In this document: in pieces, positions 59,046-64,000 of the stretch
Layout of the letters: each line of letters starts with the position of its first letter
Numbering within the stretch: position 1 is the first letter of the stretch
DNA from: Pseudomonas baetica
Lineage (GTDB): Bacteria > Pseudomonadota > Gammaproteobacteria > Pseudomonadales > Pseudomonadaceae
Reading direction: 5' to 3'
Length of the DNA stretch: 64,000 nt
Assembly (NCBI RefSeq): GCF_019733355.1
Contig: NZ_JAIHLQ010000008.1
Span: 1 to 64,000, forward strand
The notes under the pieces: generated by a model
What the model was told of the DNA's origin: nothing
The model's database searches: none
What the model saw: the letters and a program-made list of their open reading frames with translations, nothing else
Position numbers and translations under genes: made by a program

Positions 59046-60531
59046 GGCGACCTCCATGGGAGGCTTTAAGAAACACCTCAAGCCATTGCGATTTGTCCGC
59101 AAGGTTGCGGCATTCAGGATCCGCCTGCACCTTGTAGAACGCCAGAACAGCCCGTTTGTATCGACCTTGCACACCATTCCCCACTTCAATCGTTTCATCG
59201 GCATACAACGATGCCACGGCCTGTTGGCGCTTTTGCAGAAAGTCCAGCACCTGTTTCGGATGGTAGCTTTGTGCGATCACATCCAGCAGGTTTAGCTCGG
59301 CCAACCTGAAGAAGTTGGCGGCGGTTTCCTGCTTGACCTGTTTTTTCTCCAGGCGAATTGCGCCCAGCAGAAACTCCAGGCGTAAGGCAAACGCGGTCAG
59401 TTGCTCGACTTCGAACTGATCCATGTACACCAGGCTGCAGAGCATGAAAATTTCGCGCAGATACTCCTGGTTGTTGCACAGCAGCTGTCGATATATCGCG
59501 CGGAAAAAACTCACCTGCGCGCACGGCGCAGGATCGTTCATCAGCCTCTGCAGCAAGGCGGCATACTTGTCTGCGTAGAGAAAGAAGCCCACGCCCTCAT
59601 GAATGGGCTGGCGCAGTGCCATCGGCAAGTTCGCGGGGTTGTGGCTGATGCGCAGTTGACTGCCGTGCAGTACATGCTCTCCGTCGCCCGTCAGCGTCAA
59701 CGCAGTTGCCAGCCGATTGTGTCGGGTGGCGTAGAGCGGCACGCTGTCGACGCTGCTGCGGCTGTCCGCAACGTGGTTCCATGTGTCGCACTGGAACTCG
59801 GTCAGCAGCGTCTCGTGTCTGCCCGCTGGAGTATGCGCACCGCGCCAACGCCGAGCACGCCAGAGAAAACGATTGAACAGGTTGGGGGCAAAATCCTGGC
59901 CGGGCGACAGTATCGCGGGTTGACGTTGCAGCGCCTCCCAGCGCTCGGCGCAGTGCTGCTGCAGGGCTGTCTTCAGATCGCCCTCAGCGTCTGCGTGATC
60001 GATCGCACGCAGGTGATAGGCCTTGAGCAGGTCGGTGGCCCGCAGAGGCACGCCGCGATTGTTCTGGGTATCGAAAAAGGTAAATGCAAGGTCGCTGCTG
60101 TCCACCTCGATCACCGTCAGACGAAGCTTTCCGATGATCTCCGGTGCAATCGGCTCTTGCTGCTTCAACGCCTGAATCCCTTCACGGATATGTCGTGCGG
60201 ACTGCCCCGAATAGCTGAGCACCTGGCCCGCTGGCAGTGCACCGGTCGCGCGGTGATACAGCAGCGACAACGCCGTGATGCGCTGCTGACCATCGATGAT
60301 GAACCTTCTCGATTGGTGCACATCGCGATGCAGCAATACCGCGCCAATGTAGTAAGGCAAGGTTTTGTCCGGCTGGCCTGCGAACTCTGCGAGATCACTG
60401 GTCAGTTGCAACAGCTTGTCCGGGCCCCACACGAAGCCGCGCTGATAACTGTCCAGTGCCAATGGCCAACCTACCTTTAGCAGATCGTCGAATGCCAGGG
60501 TGCTGACCCGGACAGGAGATTCATGCGTCAT
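59035..60531 (-). CDS. Second DUF262 protein
   Basis: 498 aa. DUF262 motifs: LDSYQRGFVWG (27-36), YYIGAVLLHRD and FIIDGQQRITAL (78-88). No DUF1524/HNH motif was seen at its C-terminus, so it may be a nucleotide-sensing or recognition partner of the neighbouring full-length protein. Starts 16 bp after the acidic-protein gene and overlaps the next gene. Confidence 0.88.
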   Translation of the reverse strand: MTHESPVRVSTLAFDDLLKVGWPLALDSYQRGFVWGPDKLLQLTSDLAEFAGQPDKTLPYYIGAVLLHRDVHQSRRFIIDGQQRITALSLLYHRATGALPAGQVLSYSGQSARHIREGIQALKQQEPIAPEIIGKLRLTVIEVDSSDLAFTFFDTQNNRGVPLRATDLLKAYHLRAIDHADAEGDLKTALQQHCAERWEALQRQPAILSPGQDFAPNLFNRFLWRARRWRGAHTPAGRHETLLTEFQCDTWNHVADSRSSVDSVPLYATRHNRLATALTLTGDGEHVLHGSQLRISHNPANLPMALRQPIHEGVGFFLYADKYAALLQRLMNDPAPCAQVSFFRAIYRQLLCNNQEYLREIFMLCSLVYMDQFEVEQLTAFALRLEFLLGAIRLEKKQVKQETAANFFRLAELNLLDVIAQSYHPKQVLDFLQKRQQAVASLYADETIEVGNGVQGRYKRAVLAFYKVQADPECRNLADKSQWLEVFLKASHGGRHEH

Positions 60532-60547
60532 TTATCGGCTCCCCTGC

Positions 60548-61273
60548 TCAGCTCTCTTCCCAGCGTTTGCGCAACGTCCTGATCCGGGCATCCCCTCGCA
60601 GCGCACGCCGATCCGGTCCACAGAGCGCGACCGAACCTTCCGGTAGACCAAAGACTTCCTCGATGGCTGCCCGAATGCTGCTGACCTTCGCATCCGAACG
60701 TGCGGCCCGATAGCGCGCCGCCCTTCGCTCGGCAGTGGCCACGGTCTGGTCTGCACCCTGCTCATCCTCGGCATCTGGTTCCTCGACATCCCAGTCCTCG
60801 TCCTCTTCATCCCCCTCTATAAGTTCCGGATCATCATCGGCCTCAGCGGTCAGGTCAGCCAGGCTCTGACCATTGGAATACCAAGTGCAGGCGTCCTCCT
60901 GCTCCCATACCAGCCCATCCTCGACATGAAAGGTGCGCAGGGCTATGGAGGACGAAACGTAATCGCTGAACCGCGACTTCACCGCTGGCAACCGCTCAAA
61001 GCCAGCGCCCAAGGCCAGTAGAACCTTATTAGGGCCGGCAACCAACAGGAATTCAGACCAGCTCTGCTCATGGAAATTGACGCTGGCAGAAGCGTACATG
61101 TAAAGGGTTGCGCGAAGTGATGCGTCCTGTTCGGCCAACTGGGTCAGTACCTGCATCACAGTGCGGTAGATACTAAAGCCCGCATTTTCGACGGAGTGCG
61201 AGTCGACCTCGACAGTGGGCAATGGCGACCCTTTGTTGACGAACGAGAGCTCCGATACCGATTTCTTGATCAT
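60548..61273 (-). CDS. Unknown acidic protein of the DUF262 cluster
   Basis: About 241 aa from ATG 61273 (AAGGA upstream); the longer frame includes the hairpin region. Two conserved-looking parts are joined by a very acidic stretch (ELIEGDEEDEDWDVEEPDAED). The first half contains SWSEFLLVAGPNKVLLALGAGF; the C-terminus is a basic helix (RRALRGDARIRTLRKRW). Not recognised. Sixteen bp before the DUF262 gene. Confidence 0.7.
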   Translation of the reverse strand: MIKKSVSELSFVNKGSPLPTVEVDSHSVENAGFSIYRTVMQVLTQLAEQDASLRATLYMYASASVNFHEQSWSEFLLVAGPNKVLLALGAGFERLPAVKSRFSDYVSSSIALRTFHVEDGLVWEQEDACTWYSNGQSLADLTAEADDDPELIEGDEEDEDWDVEEPDAEDEQGADQTVATAERRAARYRAARSDAKVSSIRAAIEEVFGLPEGSVALCGPDRRALRGDARIRTLRKRWEES

Positions 61274-61300
61274 TGCATTCTTTCCTTGAACAGTTCGTGG

Positions 61301-61340
61301 GCGGGAACGGGCGCAGTTTGCGCCCAAAGTCCCCGCTTTT
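61301..61340. terminator. Hairpin between HEPN and acidic-protein genes
   Basis: Nested stem: GCGGG (61301-61305) with CCCGC (61332-61336), and GGGCGCA (61309-61315) with TGCGCCC (61319-61325), then TTTTT on the plus strand. On the minus strand it lies in the leader of the acidic-protein gene, so it could act as attenuator or processing site. Confidence 0.5.
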
Positions 61341-61460
61341 TCGCATTCCCTCTGATTGAGGACGAAGATGTCATGCTCGACAGTGGCAAGTTAGGTGATG
61401 AGGATGAACAGCCAGCGGAATCACTTCGTTTGTGATCGCGTGATTGGAAAGTCCCACGAC

Positions 61461-62108
61461 CTAAGAAACAACCGGATAACAAGCATCACCCCATAGCGTT
61501 TCCGGGTTATCCAGCATCAGCAAAATAATCACCGGCACCAACTTGCCGAGGAGGTTCGAGCAGTCGCGCAGTTGATCCCGGTTCACAGTGCTATTCCAGG
61601 TTGCGCCCCCATGCATGACCTGATTCCGCAACGTATAGATTCGATTGAACAGAACGCCAAGTACTGCAGGGGTGTTGCGGTTGGCCAACGCTTGCTGTGC
61701 GGCTCGCCGACCGCTGGCAAAGCGCTCGGTCCACTGTTGCTCGCTGATTTTGCCGTTCTGGTTATCCCAGAAGCTCTGGAACACGAAGGGGTTATCCAGC
61801 AACGCGCGAATGCTTCCTGAAAACTCGGACCAGACCAGGTTCTCGATCAGGTTGTCAGTGTCGAGCGCGCAGAGTTTGTCCAGAAAAGCCTTGAACGTGG
61901 ATTGCTCGGAAAGACGGTACTGCTCGTCGATATCGGTGGCGTAGGCGGAGTTGAAAGCGATCCACAGGAAGATAAATCGACCATCGATATCATCAGCTTG
62001 CTCGGCGCGATTCAGCCAGCTCAGTGCACGATGAACGCGCAAGGTGAGGTTTGGATGATGACTTTCCCGTTCCTGACGATGACGGGTCTTGAGTGTTTGA
62101 TGGTCCAT
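61461..62108 (-). CDS. Apea-type HEPN domain protein
   Basis: 215 aa. C-terminal HEPN ribonuclease motif R-x4-H at R161-H166 (TLRNQVMHGGATWNS), matching the Apea-like HEPN group. The N-terminal half is helical (LNRAEQADDIDGRFIFLWIAF). HEPN proteins often act as RNases in abortive defence. First gene of the minus-strand cluster; its start is 47 bp from a divergent gene. Confidence 0.85.
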   Translation of the reverse strand: MDHQTLKTRHRQERESHHPNLTLRVHRALSWLNRAEQADDIDGRFIFLWIAFNSAYATDIDEQYRLSEQSTFKAFLDKLCALDTDNLIENLVWSEFSGSIRALLDNPFVFQSFWDNQNGKISEQQWTERFASGRRAAQQALANRNTPAVLGVLFNRIYTLRNQVMHGGATWNSTVNRDQLRDCSNLLGKLVPVIILLMLDNPETLWGDACYPVVS

Positions 62109-62155
62109 GCAGTGCCGATCCTTGAGGTCGTGGGCGGTACGTAAACAGATGGTGT

Positions 62156-63808
62156 GTGTCTGAAAACTTTACACATAGTTGGGTTAAACGCCGAGGGAAT
62201 GGAAAAGCGTCTATCCGAAGCTTGGAACCTGCGCCGTTTGTTTACCTGTATGAACAGACAACGTGGACGGGGCCAGCTCTTTTGCTTAGGGTATGGCCAT
62301 TCGATATTACCTGCAAGGCAGTCGGCATGAAGCGCGAACAGTTCCTGAAACAACCTGAAGTCGAGTCTTTCATTTCATGGCTTGCGGAGAATTTGCCGAC
62401 GCTCACGTTCAAGCTGCGCTTCAAATCCAGCAAGTTCGTGCCTGGCGGTTTAATGGCTGATGTTCAGGGGCTCGAGCAGGTCCTTGAGCACTATCGCTGG
62501 AAGGCAGGTTGGCAAGATTCCAACCAAGTCCCGGTGGACTCGCAAACCTGGGCTGAAACCCAGCGCTCCCTCGGGCAACTTCGTGAGTGGCTGACGAGTG
62601 CGGTCAGTCTGGAGGATGTACAACAAGCGCTTCAGGCGTGTTTGCAGATTCTTCGTTGGGGTGGTGTCCGGGGAGCCATTCCGTTTTTGCACCGGCTGGC
62701 CGCAAAGGGCGAGCTGTCGAGCTATCTGCAAAAGATGGCCGGGCTCATGCCGCTCGACGGCGACAATGACCTGAATGATCTCGACGCGACCAGTGTCGAG
62801 CGTTTCGATGCGGGTCTGACCAAGATTCACGCTTTGTTCGATAAGTCGGGATCCCCCATCTACGACAGTCGTGTTGGCGCTGCCATAGGTATGCTTTATT
62901 CACTGTTTCGCCAGCAATGGACGGGGAGCGGCAAGCCCTTGCTGGCGTTCCCGTCCGGAGCTGCTCGTGGCAGCCAGATCCGCAACGCGGGAGCATTCTT
63001 GAACGGCTTGGCAGCACCGCAATTTTCTGCGATCGATTATGCGCAGTGGGCACGTTGGCAGGTGCGGTTGGGGTGGATTATCCGAGCTCTGCTCGAGCGC
63101 ACCGACTGGTTTTCCGAGCAAGGAACACTGCCTGCTCGATGCCACGCCTTCGAGGCCAGCTTATTTATGCTCGGCTATGACCTGCGGTGCTTTGGGGCGG
63201 CGCTGGTGTCTGATCCGAAGGCAGCAGTACCCGTGATTGACGCGCAGAAAAGCGAAAGTGACACCACTGGCTGGGTGCCAACGGGTCACCCCTTCAGCCA
63301 GGTCCTGAGGGATTATCTGGCCTTCCGCCACAGCGGTTCGCTCGACAATAAAGCGTCCTTCGTTGCATGGCTGTTGACTAACCCGCGTAACGAGAAACCA
63401 CTCACGCGTGCCACCGCGCAGGGCTACTGTTTCGCATTTTCCATTGAGGAATTCGACCTGTTTGGCCGGTCGCCCGAAGAGCTCATTCGCATTGTCGACG
63501 GTGGCAAGGATGGATTGTGTGCGGCACTGGCGACCGAAACATTGGAGCCGTTCACCCTGGGTGATGAACGGGTAAATGTCTGTCTGGTGGATGTATTGAT
63601 CACGGGCAATGCGTATCTGCGGGCTACGACAGAAAAGGCACGCATCGACTACATCTTGAGCGCCGGATATGCCGGTACCGAGAACTCTGCCAAGACGCTG
63701 ATGGCGTTGGGGCGCAACGTGGGCAAGCACTTCGGCCTGCTCGATGCACAACATCTGCCGACGGCCTTGTTCGAGCAATTTTTCCGCGGATGCTCGCTCG
63801 ACGCCTGA
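62156..63808 (+). CDS. Unknown 550-aa protein divergent from the HEPN gene
   Basis: 550 aa from GTG 62156 (no ATG in the first segment; a later MKREQ start is possible). Not recognised. Alpha-rich, with a conserved-looking KIHALFDKSGSPIYDSRVGAAIGMLY segment around residues 220-245. Shares a 47-bp divergent region with the HEPN gene and is followed by a nuclease-type gene 63 bp on. Confidence 0.7.
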   Translation: MSENFTHSWVKRRGNGKASIRSLEPAPFVYLYEQTTWTGPALLLRVWPFDITCKAVGMKREQFLKQPEVESFISWLAENLPTLTFKLRFKSSKFVPGGLMADVQGLEQVLEHYRWKAGWQDSNQVPVDSQTWAETQRSLGQLREWLTSAVSLEDVQQALQACLQILRWGGVRGAIPFLHRLAAKGELSSYLQKMAGLMPLDGDNDLNDLDATSVERFDAGLTKIHALFDKSGSPIYDSRVGAAIGMLYSLFRQQWTGSGKPLLAFPSGAARGSQIRNAGAFLNGLAAPQFSAIDYAQWARWQVRLGWIIRALLERTDWFSEQGTLPARCHAFEASLFMLGYDLRCFGAALVSDPKAAVPVIDAQKSESDTTGWVPTGHPFSQVLRDYLAFRHSGSLDNKASFVAWLLTNPRNEKPLTRATAQGYCFAFSIEEFDLFGRSPEELIRIVDGGKDGLCAALATETLEPFTLGDERVNVCLVDVLITGNAYLRATTEKARIDYILSAGYAGTENSAKTLMALGRNVGKHFGLLDAQHLPTALFEQFFRGCSLDA

Positions 63809-63831
63809 ATCCCGCAGGACATTGAATCAGC

Positions 63832-63855
63832 GTGAGGCGTTCCTGGGCGCCTCAC
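63832..63855 (+). terminator. Hairpin between 550-aa and nuclease genes
   Basis: Perfect 8-bp stem GTGAGGCG / CGCCTCAC with an 8-nt loop, no T-tract. It may weaken but not stop transcription into the next gene. Confidence 0.45.
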
Positions 63856-63871
63856 CGGACGGGAAGCGACC

Positions 63872-64000
63872 ATGCAAAACCGGAACGGAATTCAGTTGTA
63901 CTCCGCCTCAGATATCTGCGGTTTTCTTGAGTGCCAGCACCTGACGGCGCTAGACCTTCAGAACCTCGTCATGCCTATGGAAAAAGCGGCGGCTAGCGAT
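63872..64000 (+). CDS. TM0106 family RecB-like nuclease (5' end, cut by window)
   Basis: ATG 63872 with GGAAG upstream gives 43 codons to the edge. IQLYSASDICGFLECQHLTA then LDLQNLVMPMEKA matches the characteristic N-terminus of TM0106-type RecB-like nucleases, which usually continue into a DEAD/AAA helicase. Only the beginning is present, so domain content is unknown. Confidence 0.7.
   Translation, partial: MQNRNGIQLYSASDICGFLECQHLTALDLQNLVMPMEKAAASD

Noticed and set aside
59401..60480. 359-codon plus-strand frame
   Set aside because: Antisense shadow of the DUF262 gene, without family sequence.

Overview
The window is a Pseudomonas chromosome segment, most likely of the P. fluorescens group. 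This rests on the 5S rRNA sequence, the recC-recB-recD and yfiR-yfiN-yfiB gene orders, the mmsA-mmsB pair and high-GC coding sequence through the left half.

Positions 1 to about 34,500 are ordinary chromosome. They hold the end of an rRNA operon (5S plus terminator), the RecBCD nuclease operon with 4-bp overlaps, and the YfiRNB c-di-GMP module. Next come valine/methylmalonate semialdehyde catabolism (mmsAB with a divergent LysR gene) and small redox and regulatory genes. A GntP permease / RpiR regulator / D-aminoacylase operon follows, then a FitAB-type toxin-antitoxin pair with a perfect operator palindrome and a McpS-like chemoreceptor. The stretch ends with a lipid A/LPS-modification cluster (histidine phosphatase, PAP2, ArnT-like) and a lysozyme-inhibitor-like exported protein. 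A small DUF6124-type gene has a structured leader in which two hairpins carry the same loop motif.

From about 34,560 to the right edge the DNA is accessory and, up to 47 kb, visibly richer in A+T. 34.8-39.5 kb looks like a small replicon or satellite module: a coiled-coil protein, a winged-helix protein behind CGTTAT repeats, an AlpA-type regulator and a Rep-like protein with an HUH motif. 40.4-47.0 kb is a tightly overlapping six-gene defence operon: ribbon-helix-helix regulator, D12-class adenine methylase, Eco57I-like adenine methylase, an unknown protein, McrB-like GTPase and McrC-like nuclease. At 47.4-48.9 kb sits ppx, without its usual ppk/trxA/rho neighbours. It directly follows the corpse of a different mcrBC system, in which an mcrB N-terminus is fused to an mcrC C-terminus and two stop codons interrupt the frame.

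50.1-54.1 kb is a block typical of Pseudomonas integrative elements (RadC-like, metal-binding recombination-type protein, YqaJ nuclease, DUF932, small glycine-zipper protein). 54.6-56.6 kb encodes a protein with a uracil-DNA-glycosylase-like motif and a kinase-like protein. 57.0-64.0 kb is the most interesting part: a minus-strand cluster of an Apea-type HEPN protein, an acidic protein and two DUF262 proteins (one ending in a DUF1524/HNH-like region). It is divergent from a 550-aa unknown protein and the start of a TM0106-type RecB-like nuclease cut by the window edge. This is a candidate uncharacterised multi-gene defence locus. No integrase, complete tRNA or CRISPR array was seen.
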